A DNA stretch of 64,000 nt from Nymphaea colorata (lineage: Eukaryota > Streptophyta > Magnoliopsida > Nymphaeales > Nymphaeaceae), in the NCBI RefSeq assembly GCF_008831285.2, contig NC_045139.1:15730354-15794353 (forward strand), read 5' to 3'. The notes beneath the pieces were generated by a model. The model did no database searches, was not told where the DNA came from, and worked only from the letters and a program-made list of their open reading frames with translations. This document shows positions 1 to 24,299 of this stretch, piece after piece. The number at the start of each line of letters is the position of its first letter. The stretch's first letter is position 1. The translations under genes and the position numbers were made by a program.

Positions 1-921
1 CCTTTTGGTGGTTTTATGGCTGATGCTAGTAGAAACTCACATGGACCATTAAGAGGTTGTTGCACCAGCGTTGCACCTCCACCTGTGTGGGTTCGGGAAT
101 GGGTGCTGCACTAGTTCCAAATTTATTCGGTAACCTTGGTAAATGCAGTTTATTATACCTATTTACTTAGTCTTTCAATCAAGCTGAGTGTCATCAAATG
201 GGTGATTAACTGGCCGATTCATTACCTTTAGTCGAAGGAGCAACTTGTATATATGCTTCTGCTATGGAAGAATTCTAAATGGTCTTTGCTTTTGATATTA
301 AAATGTGGCACATTGTCGTTGTGTTCAGACCATAAAATGATGCAGACATTGCTTGATTTAGGTTTTAAGGTTGTTAGTGAATGTTTTCCTATGCTGTCTA
401 GGTTCACCATTGGCCATCTTGTCAAGATAGTCAAAAAAGAGATCACGTGAACCATATGAAGCAATACAAGTATAATATCAATATATTCTGGAGTTTGTAA
501 AGGCTTTGCATAGTCATTTAGCACGTACATGGCAGAAATCATGAAGATGTTTGCAGGAACTTTTGACATCTTGGTTTCATGTTTTGGTGTGAGATCCTTG
601 GTTGTAGTGCTGCCATCTTGTGAAGCTGTTTTGAGCGTTTATACATAGTGTAAACTCCAGTCGTGATATATGTTTGATATATATTTGCCCTTATAGTGCT
701 TATTCATCTTGCAAGTACCATGTCCATAATACGTTGACTACATAGGAGGCCCACATTTTTTTTTTGTTTCCTGGAAAGTTAAGGAAACGCTTTATGCAGT
801 TAATGTTTTTCAGAGGCCTGTTTTTCGATTTCATCATAGGGGAAGCTTTCACGGATGTGTGCATTGCTGCAAACCTTTTGATTTCAGAGTCTTAAAATTC
901 CCTTCTTTGGCTAACGTGCAG

Positions 922-1039
922 GAACAACTGGGTTGTGGATCAAACTGGAAATGGTGCTGCGAACGGCCCGCCAATGAGGCCACACATCGGAAGCCTTTTT
1001 TCTACTCCAGATGTACAGTCTCTTTGGTCGTATAAATAA
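922..1039 (+). CDS. Probable last coding exon of an unidentified gene
   Basis: A good acceptor (ACGTGCAG) is followed by an open frame that enters at phase 2 and ends at TAA (1037-1039). It encodes about 39 residues beginning NNWVVDQTGNG and ending DVQSLWSYK. The composition is protein-like (Asn/Gly/Pro mix, two Trp), unlike the surrounding AT-rich DNA. The gene would run on the plus strand and enter from the left edge. An open stretch at 1-114 could belong to an earlier exon, but I found no matching donor. I do not recognise the family. It could also be a relic. Confidence 0.3.
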
Positions 1040-4000
1040 AACAAGACTGTGACAACTATGCTCAAAGGCAAGCAGCCTCTTTGAGAGGTGAAGACTGTTT
1101 GCTTTGTATCTTTCAGCATATTTCAATGAAATTAGAATATGCATAGATATCAAATTTTTTGTGCATCTTCCTACATTTTGCTCGAGAACATGCATTCAAA
1201 CTACGGAACAGGCATTTTGGTGTGATCAACCTGGAACTTGAATGCTTAATCAGACGGGCGAGAACAATCTAGATGCCTGACGGCCTTTAGTTCATGCGGA
1301 ATTAGATAAGGAACGCAGCTTTAAAGAAGGGTGGACCATGCTTCAGAAGACATTGTGGTTCAAAGTCTCTCTTACACTTTGATGATGGGGCAGTCGGTGT
1401 CAAAAAAATTAGATTGGGTGATACAGATGTCCGTCTCTGGAGTTGACCGTAAGTTATTTGGATGGATGAACCACCTTGCATTTCTTGCCAATTTACGCAT
1501 TGGTACTCGATCTGATAATTCATGAAAGAAAATTGTAATTTTGCATCTTCAAGGGCTATAGGTGTGGACTGTTCTCCTTGAATTTATCCACGTTGATGTG
1601 ATACGTATGGCTAACTTTGGCAAGAATTGTCGTGAGGGTAGGATTGAAAACGTATGTGGGGTTCTGAACGGCGAAAGAACCCATCATATTGTTGTTGCTT
1701 GGGGAATGTATTTGTGCGTAAAACAACTGCGTCAATTCATCTGAGTCAAGACTGGTTAAAGCAACCTAATACCCTGACATCGTAAGGGTACTTGATAAAC
1801 TTTACCCCAAGCTTTTCATGGCTACGTGCACATTTCTTCTTCCGAGGTGCTATCGCCGCACGAATCAAACTTAGATTTGTTCTCGTATCGAGGAAACGTA
1901 TTGTTTAAAAGCTCATAATTTATGTTTTGAAAATTCAGACCTGAGGGGTTCCTCTGCTAAGGTTCATGCTCCACCCCCAACGATTCTACGGCCCCCAATT
2001 GGATGCTCCTGCAAGTATTTATGCGGCTTAGTCAAAAGGACTTGTACGGATTGGGCAGTTCTTGTATATGCCATCTCATAGTGCCTTTAATTTGAAAGAA
2101 CAAACACGATACACAGGGTCAAGCTGTTTGTAAAGAAGATCATGTGGAAGATTTACGAGAACTTCAAACAACTCAACGGAGAATACAACAGAGGAGTTTG
2201 ACAACCAAAAAATGACGGGATTTACATTTAAGACAACTGGGAGCAATATTGTTCTTTAGGCAGGTCCGTGATTGCATCCCAGTATCAAAAGAAGACCCAA
2301 TGCCATTTGAGAACGAAGATCCGATATGAGTTGTGCATCATCTGTATCGTGCATGTATGGATCCCTTCACATGTTCTAATCAAACCAAGCACAAGCTCCA
2401 TTTGCTTACAACAATATAGTCTCCTGAGTGCATAATATCAACTATTGAGGTATACTGAAAATATGGAAACTTCCAATCTGACCAATATATCTCAATGGAA
2501 AGAGAATGCAAACATCAGAAGTAGAATAAATCAAAGAAGTCTCTGATTCCATGGTGCACTGGTAGAAAGAGGGTAAAGAAAACCATAAGAAAGTGGTCTG
2601 AGTATCGACAATCACCACTTCTGACATGGGGATGGCTGCTGTTCCAACTCCCGTTGCTACTTCCGGCTTAACAATTTCTTTCACCCCAGGACCTCAAGCT
2701 CCTCCACCCGAGCAAATCTTGGACAGCTTTCCGCTATATGTGACAGTTATTCAAGCGAATGGAGCCCACATGAATGATACTCTGAATTGCAAGATATAGC
2801 GTTCAGCACTTTTAGCATAGCATGGATGCCGCAAGCGAAGCATGGTGCTCACACCAGATCTCTCTTGCCATCACACTGTGAACTCAGGAAGATCAGGTTC
2901 AAATAATTTCTCCTCATTATACTCACCAAACGATGATATACAATGACCTTGGTATGACAAAACAGCTCAAATTCATTGCTCAAAAAACAATAAATGAAAG
3001 CATCATTTTATCTTCTTCTTTGAAAGACAAGGAACTTACCATGATTAGGCCCTTACTAACTCCCTTACATAGTGGTAAGCTCCAGAATCTGACTTAGACT
3101 GCTGCTTCATGCATGTTACAAGTTTGATTCTAGAGAGAACCAAGTGGATGGTCTCGAAGGCCTTCAAATCCCCCTGCTCATGTGATCCATTAGGAACTTT
3201 AAAGAAGCTTGAGAGCGTCAGCATGTCCACTTAAAACAATAAAGAATGAAGCACATAAACTGCATTACACAGTTTGGAAAGTAACGATGCGGAACATATC
3301 TCATGCTAGTCATCCACCTTTCAAGTCCCAAAGAACAACAAACGAGAAAACTTGCCCATTCTGATTGGCAGGGAACATATTTTTGCTCTGTTTCTTCTAT
3401 CTGTTTTTTCATTTAAAATAGGGAATAGCTACTGATGGGATTCCAAGTCAAGAATCCAGTATGTTAAGCTAATGTTAAACCTCCAGCAGCTTGAAACTTA
3501 AAATGATTACTTCCTTAAATTCGTCTTTCCATGTGAATATCATTTCCTTTTCCTTCCAGATGCACCATAAGAAGGAATTTTGGCTACCTCTAAAAGGAAC
3601 AGTAGAATCACAAAATTCCACTTCTTTACATACATAATATTCAACCCTTGCCTTTTCAGTTCAGTACAGCACCATAAGCATTCAGATTCCGCCAACGTAT
3701 GCAAATGGTAAGAGGTGCCTGTGGAATCACATTCAACTCATGCAACTAGTAGATCAATGCATGCACAAATGATTGTTTATCACCCAGATACCCTGCTTGT
3801 ACTTCTGTAAGTTTATCTATAAATCTTCATAAAACTTATAATTGATCAATCTCAGTGGAATCAGTGTTCAACCTATTTCTAAAACAATACAAAAAATATG
3901 TTAAAGATGCAGACTTGCATGAAACGGGTATGAATCATTTTCGAAGGGATAGATTCAGCCAGTCACCCAAAACTGACATGGCCTAACATTTAATGAATGC

Positions 4001-4529
4001 ACTATCCATCATAGAGGCTAGAGCAACTGTCAACCAGGACCAATCACAAAATTGGCTTGAGCCGTTACCTTCAAGGTCTTGCTTCAAGATGACATCATTG
4101 AAGAAAGCTGCATAATCTGCCTGCCAATCATTGAGGTTGAAAAGTTAGAGATGAAGACCAGAGATAAATCATTGAAATGCCTTAAGCAAATAAGCTCTAA
4201 ATTAAATGAAGAGAGGATAAATGCAGCAGCCCTATGCCATACTTATGGCTTCTCAATGTCTAAAGCACACATTTGAAAAAGAACCCACAAGTTAAATGAT
4301 GCCTGTTTGTTTCATGATTGGAAATCATTTATTTTAAAATACTTAAATGTCAAATCCAATCTACAGATGATTAACGAAAATGATGAAGTGCTCTTTTTCT
4401 TTCAACACTTCTGTATCCACCTTCAATATTCATTAAGTGCAATCTTGTCCAAGAAGCAGGACTAAGCTCTCTCACCACATCAGTTTTAACATTTCTCTTT
4501 TACTAATTTAGTTTGCAGATACTGCAAGC
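1040..4529. other. Gene-free stretch between two convergent genes
   Basis: Only short open frames with no recognisable domain are present. The part near 4300-4529 probably holds the 3' untranslated region of the minus-strand carrier gene. Short minus-strand frames near 2442-2684 and 3045-3230 have somewhat protein-like composition, but no start, convincing splice partner or motif. Confidence 0.4.
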
Positions 4530-17222
<12,693 letters not shown>

Positions 17223-17548
17223 CGAACCGACGCGACTACGCGACAGCATCGAATCCGATCTCCGCTGTCCGAACAGATAACGGCCTTGAATGCGATCCAG
17301 TACTTCTAGTAGCCGATCTCGACGTCCCTCGCTCTTCCTCTCTCTCTACTCTCTACAATTCAATCGGTTCGATCGATCTTCAATCGAGAAGAGGAAGGGT
17401 TTGTGGGCGAAAAACCGGGAGACGAGAATTTTCCCTCTCGCGCCCCCGCTCGTCGGAGAGAGGTCAGCCGGGCGGCCTCTTCCGTTTGGGTCCCACTGTC
17501 GACGATCCTGAATGGCGTGTGGGTCCCAAATATGGCTATTTTGTGGCT

Positions 17549-17556
17549 TATTTATA
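17549..17556 (-). promoter_or_regulatory. TATA-like box of the MFS-type carrier gene
   Basis: TATAAATA reads on the minus strand about 326 bases upstream of the proposed ATG at 17222, in a GC-rich stretch. If used, the 5' leader would be just under 300 bases. The position is inferred from motif and spacing only. Confidence 0.4.
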
Positions 17557-17730
17557 AGCGAACGCACCCCGTCATATGAGTCCTGGGCCCCGCCTTCCAG
17601 CTCCTGTGTACAGTTTTTCGCGACGCGTCCATAGACGGAAGGAAGGAAGGGTGGCGTCGGGACAGGTACCCACGGGAACACGCACGGCTCGGGTCGGGCC
17701 CGACGCCCGAGGTGAGGATTCAGTCCGACA

Positions 17731-17754
17731 ATATATATATATATATATATATAT
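17731..17754. repeat. (TA)n microsatellite
   Basis: A run of about 12 AT units upstream of the carrier gene promoter. Confidence 0.9.
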
Positions 17755-17759
17755 GGTTA

Positions 17760-19178
17760 TATATTATAAACATATGTTTATTAAATTTATACATTTTAAA
17801 TTTTTTTTTTTATTAAAATCAAGTCTACCGAGACAAACCGAACCCGGACACAAGTCACAAGCCTGCCCAAATTTGATTTTGAATTGAACCAAACCAGGAC
17901 AATGCCCAAGGTAAGGAGTATGCCCTTTGCTTCAAAAGCATCCTGATACTGCCTTTTATTCATCCATGTATTTATTTTATTTTTATTTGAGCTTCTTGAA
18001 AATAAATCATGTTAAAATTTTTATAAATCATATACTTGACAAAGGATTCGCTTTTTTTTTTTATAATTTTTTTTAGGGTATTTAGTGATACCAAAACGTG
18101 GTTTTGCCTTTAAAAATTAGGCTAAGAGCCATCAAAACTAGGTTTGGGTGCGTCATTCAAAGTGAAAAACAAGATTTTTAAAATTCATTAAAAACTTGAT
18201 TTTCATAAAAACCAAGTTTTTACTAAACTAAATTAAATGAGAGCCTCCTTTATGTTTTCAAAAAAAAAAAAATCTTGTTTTCGTTTTTCATATGCCTTGA
18301 GTCTTACTTTTCTGAACTAGCTGAAGTTGGTTCGAGATCAAGTTAAGGTTTGAGAATTGAGGTCAAGCAGAATCAGCTGAGACCAAGTGGATGGAACCAA
18401 AACTTTTACATGCAACTCCTCCTTCATTCAGTTGCACAATTTGGTATGATTCTGAATTTGATTATGTATCTGATCCAAGTTGAAGCACTAGATTTGAGTA
18501 GGTTTGGATTGGTTGAAATACATGACTCGAACCCACTTTGCATGAATGCAAAAACATCTGGCGATCAGTTTGTACCAACAATCAGCTGAATCAAATCAAA
18601 TGGGTGGCAAACCAATTCGATTCAAATAGCGGGATACAAGAGGACAAGGAAGTTGTTGAGTGTATGAAGGGAACTAAGAGGACCGAAATCAAATATGAAC
18701 ACGGGGTTGCAACTTTGCAATGGTTCAATAACGTGTGCAAGACTATCTGACTACACAACGCATGCATGTCTTTGTCAGGGACAGGTTGTCCACCGCTATA
18801 AACTAAACCATGCCACGGCTGGCTTCCCAATTGAAGGGCCTCATACCCAAATCAAACTACATTTGGGCTCTAGTGTTTCATGAATTTGTTCCAAATATTG
18901 TAACATACTCTACTCAGTCAGATTCATAGACCACTGCAATAGTTTTCTATTGCTAAGTGTCATCTTACAAATCCTTGGTTTTTTTATTCTTTGAAAGGGC
19001 TGCCAATGGATTATTTCTATAAAATACTATAATTTGGTATAAAATGACAAAAGCACAAATATCTTTTGTAAACTAAAAGAAGAGTATAGATTTATGAAGA
19101 CGTTCTTGTCATTTTATATTAAAAAACCAACTTATTCTAACAAGAGGGCGCTCTTTGAAGAATGATCTTAAAAGTTTA
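17760..19178. other. Gene-free upstream stretch
   Basis: AT-rich DNA with poly-A/T runs and short random frames. Words resembling GGTTTTG/AAAACC near 18100-18250 may be decayed pieces of the same repeat class as the element at 19180-19399. No gene is seen. Confidence 0.4.
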
Positions 19179-19179
19179 A

Positions 19180-19399
19180 GCGGGTGTTTGGATGACAATC
19201 TAAGACCAGGTTTTGTAAAAAACCTCATTTTGCTCCAAAACACCATTTCAAGATATTTGGATGACATTAAAACTGGGTTTTGTTAAAACCTGGTTTTCAT
19301 GAACCAAGTCTACAAAAAATGGTTTTGAACCAGGTTTTCAAAAATTTGGTTTTCACAAAACCAAGATTGTTGATTGTATCATCATCCAAACTCACCCCA
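19180..19399. mobile_element. MITE-like element with GGGTGTTTGGATGA-type ends
   Basis: The left end reads CGGGTGTTTGGATGACA; the right end is the imperfect reverse complement (ATCATCCAAACTCACCCC). Between them are repeated AAACC/GGTTTT words. Similar ends flank the element at 54126-54281. It is non-coding, about 220 bases, and no certain target-site duplication was found. Confidence 0.5.
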
Positions 19400-20587
19400 A
19401 GTTTTGTTTTAAAACTTGAGCTGAGATTTGTTATTTGCTGCAACTTAGTTATTTTTTCAAATACCAAATGTAATATGAATTGAACAGATTTTCTATTTGA
19501 ATCCGATTCATTGGCAGTCGAGATTCCAGCTGCCCCAACCGTGAGGACGTAGACTGCCGGCATTGACCTATCATCACCCAGTAGCATCTCCACTTGGTCA
19601 ACGGTCACATTTCATCAGTCTTTTTTTGATAGCCACAGATTTGATAGTCATGAGTCATCAAACCAAGGATTTTGTTCATACTTAAATTCTTGGTTTTACT
19701 TCTTTGCATTAAAAAAATGTTAGATTTAAGATAAGAAAGAGAATCGCCTGATCTTAAATTCATGGTTGTTAAGTACTCATAATCTCAAATCCGAAGCTAT
19801 CAAATGCTTCAAAAAGAAACAATTGATTGTTTCGGAATTTAAATTTTAAAAGTTACTATGAACTCACATTAGAAGGACAGTTTGATCAGAAAACACACTT
19901 ATAGGAGTGCCCCCCAAATTCATCAATCAAAAGAACAAGTACAAAGAATCCAAAAAATACAACAAGTCAAACACATCATAGGAGAAGGATTAGCCTTCCA
20001 GTCTATGCAAAAACAACAAGTGCAACTCCAACACACGGTAGAATCACGGTTTTTTATCAAATTTTATATTTTCAAAACCTAGATTTAAAATCTCAATTGT
20101 CTCCCGCGTTCATAAAATTATAGGAAGAAGATGGGAGACTTTTAATCAATGGAATCAAACAAAAGGATTTGAAAATCACGAATCTAAAGTCTTCAACTGC
20201 ACGAATTTTACGCGACGCTAAATTTTTATTTCACCAAACCTCAAATTATCTCTTTCCAAAATAACAAATTCTCCGCAGAAAAGGGTTCCAAGTTTTCCCC
20301 TTCGGATGCGAGCGAGTTGGTGGACTTTTGCGGCTTTGACTTTGACCTAAAAATTTAGCACGAGAGGTTGTGTGCGAGTTGGACTGGAAAACCGAGCATG
20401 AAGAGAGGAAGACAGAAGCGAGGAACAGGAAGAGGAAGGAAAGCGACGGCCAACAATGGCGTGGAAGGAGGAATCTTTGAATCTCTTCTCCGAGACGAAG
20501 AGCAGAATAAGAGGGTTCGTCCTCTTATGTCCTCTACCCACGCTCGTCTCCTGAGATAGCTTTGGTTGCTTTCCTTCCTTCCCCGAG

Positions 20588-22345
20588 ATGGCGACGGCGT
20601 TGCCGGAGCTATCGCCGCCCGGCGGCAGATGGAAGAGAGCGTTGAGCAGGCTGAACCACGGTGTGGCCAAGAGTAGAGTCGGCCGCTACTTCAAGCTCGA
20701 GGAGCGTAGGTCGAGCTTCACCACCGAGGTCCGGGCGGGGACCGCCACCTTCCTTACCATGGCCTACATCCTCGCTGTCAACGCCAGCGTCCTCACCGAC
20801 TCCGGCGGACCTTGCTCCGTCGCAGACTGCCTGCCCCTCTGCAGTGTCCCCACTATTCCGGTTTCCTCCTGCTCCGGCGTCTCCCCCAACGGCACCGCCC
20901 TCTCCGTCGTCCAGCCCGACGACTCCTGTAAGTTCGCCCCCGTCAACCCGGGCTACTCCGCCTGCCTGGATCGCACGAGGAAGGACCTCATCGTCGCCAC
21001 CGTCGCGTCGTCGCTCATCGGCTGCTTCATCATGGGCACCCTCGCCAACCTCCCCCTGGCGCTCGCTCCCGGCATGGGAACCAACGCCTACTTCGCCTAC
21101 ACCGTCGTCGGCTTCCACGGCTCCGGCAGCATCTCCTATGGGAGCGCCCTAGCAGCCGTCTTCATGGAAGGCCTACTCTTCCTCCTCATCTCCGCCTTCG
21201 GCTTCCGTGCCAAGCTCGCCAAGCTGGTGCCCAAGCCCGTCCGCATCTCCTCCGCCGCCGGGATCGGCCTCTTCCTCGCCTTCATAGGTCTCCAGAACAG
21301 CCAGGGCGTCGGCCTCGTCGCCTACAGCTCCTCCACGCTCCTCACGCTCGGCGCGTGTCCTCGCAGCTCCCGGGCCTCCCTCGCGCCCGTCCTCACCGTC
21401 AACGGCACCGTCTCGCTCATCCCCGGTGGGACCGTCTCCGGCGACATCCTCTGCCTAGGCCACCGAATGGAGAGCCCCACCTTCTGGCTGGGCGTCGCTG
21501 GGTTCGTTCTCATCGCCTACTGCCTCGTCCGCAACATCAAGGGCGCCATGATCTATGGCATCATCTTCGTCACAGCCGTCTCCTGGTTTCGGGGCACGAG
21601 CGTGACGGCGTTCCCCAACACCGCCAGCGGAGACGCCGCCTACGCCTACTTCAAGAAGGTGGTCGACGTCCACAAGATTGAGCGGACCGCCGGCGCTCTG
21701 AGCTTCGCTCATGTAGGCGAAGGCCAGTTCTGGGTGGCCCTCGTCACCTTCCTCTACGTCGACATACTCGACACCACCGGCACGCTCTACTCCATGGCCA
21801 GGTTCGCCGGGTTCACCGACTCCAACGGCGACTTTCCCGGGCAGTACTTCGCTTTCATGAGCGACGCGTCATCCATCGTCGTGGGGTCGTTGCTGGGCAC
21901 GGCGCCGGTGACGACCTTCATCGAGTCGTCGACGGGGATCAAGGAAGGAGGGCGGACGGGACTGACGGCGCTGACCACGGCGGCTTACTTCATGCTGGCC
22001 TTCTTCTTCACACCGCTGCTGGCGTCGATCCCGGCATGGGCGATAGGCCCTCCCCTGATTCTGGTCGGCGTCCTGATGATGAGAGCGGTGGTGGAGGTCG
22101 ATTGGGACGACATGAGGGAAGCCATCCCGGCCTTCATCACCATGATCGTCATGCCGCTCACCTACTCGGTGGCCTACGGCCTCATCGGCGGCATCGGCAC
22201 GTACATCGTGCTGCACCTCTGGGACTGGAGCCACGACGCCTTGCTAAGCCTCAGTGCCAGCGTCAAAGCGCGGCACCAGAACAAGAACAACAGCAACGCC
22301 GAGGCCGAGGCCGGCGCCGGCAACATCAACGGAAACGTCGTGTAG
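20588..22345 (+). CDS. AZG1: AZG1-type adenine/guanine (purine) permease
   Basis: A 585-residue intronless protein matching plant AZG1 along its length. AZG proteins are AzgA-like nucleobase permeases of plant membranes that import adenine and guanine; cytokinin transport has been reported for Arabidopsis members. Visible landmarks are [19 protein letters not shown] (about 49-67), [15 protein letters not shown] (161-175), [17 protein letters not shown] (205-221), [15 protein letters not shown] (388-402), [17 protein letters not shown] (444-460) and [15 protein letters not shown] (523-537). A Cys-rich loop (about 76-126) follows the first helix, as in Arabidopsis AZG1. The tail after about 550 is polar, rich in Asn, Ala and Glu. 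The ATG at 20588 fits the family start and an in-frame stop lies upstream. The gene is very GC-rich against an AT-rich background, with C or G at most third positions. Length and motifs are intact, so it is likely functional. Confidence 0.97.
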   Translation: MATALPELSPPGGRWKRALSRLNHGVAKSRVGRYFKLEERRSSFTTEVRAGTATFLTMAYILAVNASVLTDSGGPCSVADCLPLCSVPTIPVSSCSGVSPNGTALSVVQPDDSCKFAPVNPGYSACLDRTRKDLIVATVASSLIGCFIMGTLANLPLALAPGMGTNAYFAYTVVGFHGSGSISYGSALAAVFMEGLLFLLISAFGFRAKLAKLVPKPVRISSAAGIGLFLAFIGLQNSQGVGLVAYSSSTLLTLGACPRSSRASLAPVLTVNGTVSLIPGGTVSGDILCLGHRMESPTFWLGVAGFVLIAYCLVRNIKGAMIYGIIFVTAVSWFRGTSVTAFPNTASGDAAYAYFKKVVDVHKIERTAGALSFAHVGEGQFWVALVTFLYVDILDTTGTLYSMARFAGFTDSNGDFPGQYFAFMSDASSIVVGSLLGTAPVTTFIESSTGIKEGGRTGLTALTTAAYFMLAFFFTPLLASIPAWAIGPPLILVGVLMMRAVVEVDWDDMREAIPAFITMIVMPLTYSVAYGLIGGIGTYIVLHLWDWSHDALLSLSASVKARHQNKNNSNAEAEAGAGNINGNVV

Positions 22346-24215
22346 ATTGAGTCCCCAACATCCCCTTCAACTAGTTACTTCTTTGGTATCATTTATGAAC
22401 TCATTAGTTTGTTAATCACCATTATTTACTATGATCAGGTATTCTTAGGCACTCCGATGTAAATTGATCGGTCACGCATTCGGTAAAAGGAAGTTTTTGA
22501 TGGTTTATTTCATCTGCAAGTTTTACTTTCTTTCATTTTTTTTAAGAAAGCGGTGCGATTCGGGAGATCGGGGATGGAAAGCAAAGAGACAAAAACTGGA
22601 GCGTCGGGCTGTCGAAGCGTGGAGGGGGGCCATTCCAGTAGTGGAAGAGGGAAAGACAGGAGAAGGAGCCACGTCCATGGCTGACCTTGGGTCCGCACTT
22701 CGAAAGGGTGGCAGGTGATGGGGTAGGAGATAGAGTCTATCGACTCTTTGTGATCGAGTCTGCCTCCGTCGTTTTCGGTCATTCGAGAAGTTATTCTGAG
22801 AAAATGGAACGCAAGGTGTTAATACCCGTGGACCATGCATGCCTGTAACTTTTTATCTTAAAAAGCATTTAGGGTGATCGGCTGACATAAAATCCTTTTA
22901 TGTAGGGCCTGTATAGTTAGTAAGCAAACACTCGATTTGGGATCAAAATCTTTAGTATATAGCCAAAACCTTAAAAAAATTGAGTCACATTGAAAGAAGA
23001 TCTGACCTCAAGTCCTCATTCATTGACGGCAAAGCCGAGATATATTGAGTATTAATAAAAAAAAAAAAGTTTATTTCTAAGCTTGAGATTGTTAACTGAC
23101 AGAAGTTTTGTTGAAAACAAGGGCCAATCAATGTTGTAAGGCCCGGAAAACAGGCGATCTGATGAAAAGATTGGCCAACTACGCCTAACCAACACAATCT
23201 ATTTATTAAGTGGTCAACATCAAAACTATTTTTCCAACCGAGGGATACATGTAACATGTTCTCATCCATTATTTCTTCTGTCAATTCTTACCATCACACA
23301 AATTTTCAAGGCGGCTTTACAATTGGATTGCCATTATATGAGTCTTCATCACGGTCCATAATAGCATTCAACAATACATGAACAAACTGTTTACGCTGGA
23401 AGGAGGAAGATGGAGAGATGGAAAAATGGTGGATGACTATGGAAAAAAAGAGAAAGAAAAAGATTGGAGGGAGATGTCTGATCCGTCTGGTTTTTGGCTG
23501 CTGGTGGCGGAGAGGTACTTATCACAATAAATAATGGGGGAAGGGGAAGACAGTTGAGAGGATCGGAGTCCTCCCCTTCCACGAAACGTCTCTTTCAAGT
23601 ACAAAACGTCGGGAGAAGGGAATGCGCAGCGCAGTGGGTGGTTTGATAATTAAATTCTCTCTTTCTCCCTTTCTCCTTCCTGCCGTCCACCTCACTCCAT
23701 CCTCCATTGCTTTCATTTTTTGTTTTTGCATTACTATTAAAAGGAATTATAAGAGTGAAAAAAAATATGGCTAGTAATTTAAGATCATTTTAAAATTTGA
23801 TCTACATATCATATTTTTTACAATTTAAACAACCTTAAACGCGATGTTCATCTTTTGTTTTGTATCTCTTTTAACAACTAAAGGAGGGAGACGTAGTATT
23901 AATATAAAGAGTTGCATGCCAATCTTTTGGGCATGTTATGTTTGCAGTCATTAACGCGTGTTTGATTACTCCAGATTCGAAGTCCTGGGGTTGATGTGGA
24001 TATAATGGGACATGCTTTTATGTTGCATAAAGTCAATGATATAATTTATGGTTTATCAAGTTAAGGATCATAGGTTTGATTTAATAATCAAACTTAAGAC
24101 ATTTATTTTAGGAGAAAAATTTGGATTTAAGATCGGGAAGAGAGAGGGTCAGATTTTAAATCCACAGTTCTCAAATCCAAACCTTAAGATGTACTAGGTC
24201 AAAGTAAAGCGAAGT
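22346..24215. other. Gene-free stretch downstream of AZG1
   Basis: Probable AZG1 3' untranslated region in the first few hundred bases, then two moderately GC-rich patches (about 22550-22840 and 23390-23700) with only short overlapping frames and no domain. Confidence 0.4.
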
Positions 24216-24217
24216 TC

Positions 24218-24295
24218 TTAATAAGTCTTAAGTGAGGAACTAGAAACCAAGGTCAATTAATAAGTCTTAAGTGAGGAACTAGAAACCAAGGTCAA
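24218..24295. repeat. Tandem duplication, 39-bp unit, two copies
   Basis: The block starting TTAATAAGTCTTAAGTG and ending CCAAGGTCAA occurs twice head to tail with no visible difference, so it is a young local duplication. It lies in non-coding DNA. Confidence 0.9.
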
Positions 24296-24299
24296 TTTG

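Noticed and set aside
2442..3230. Additional downstream exons of the carrier gene on the minus strand
   Set aside because: The carrier frame ends cleanly at TAG (4530-4532) with a natural C-terminus. These short frames lack matching splice sites or family motifs.
20609..22350. Long overlapping frames on both strands within AZG1
   Set aside because: They are shadows produced by the high third-position GC of AZG1, with skewed compositions and no conserved motif.
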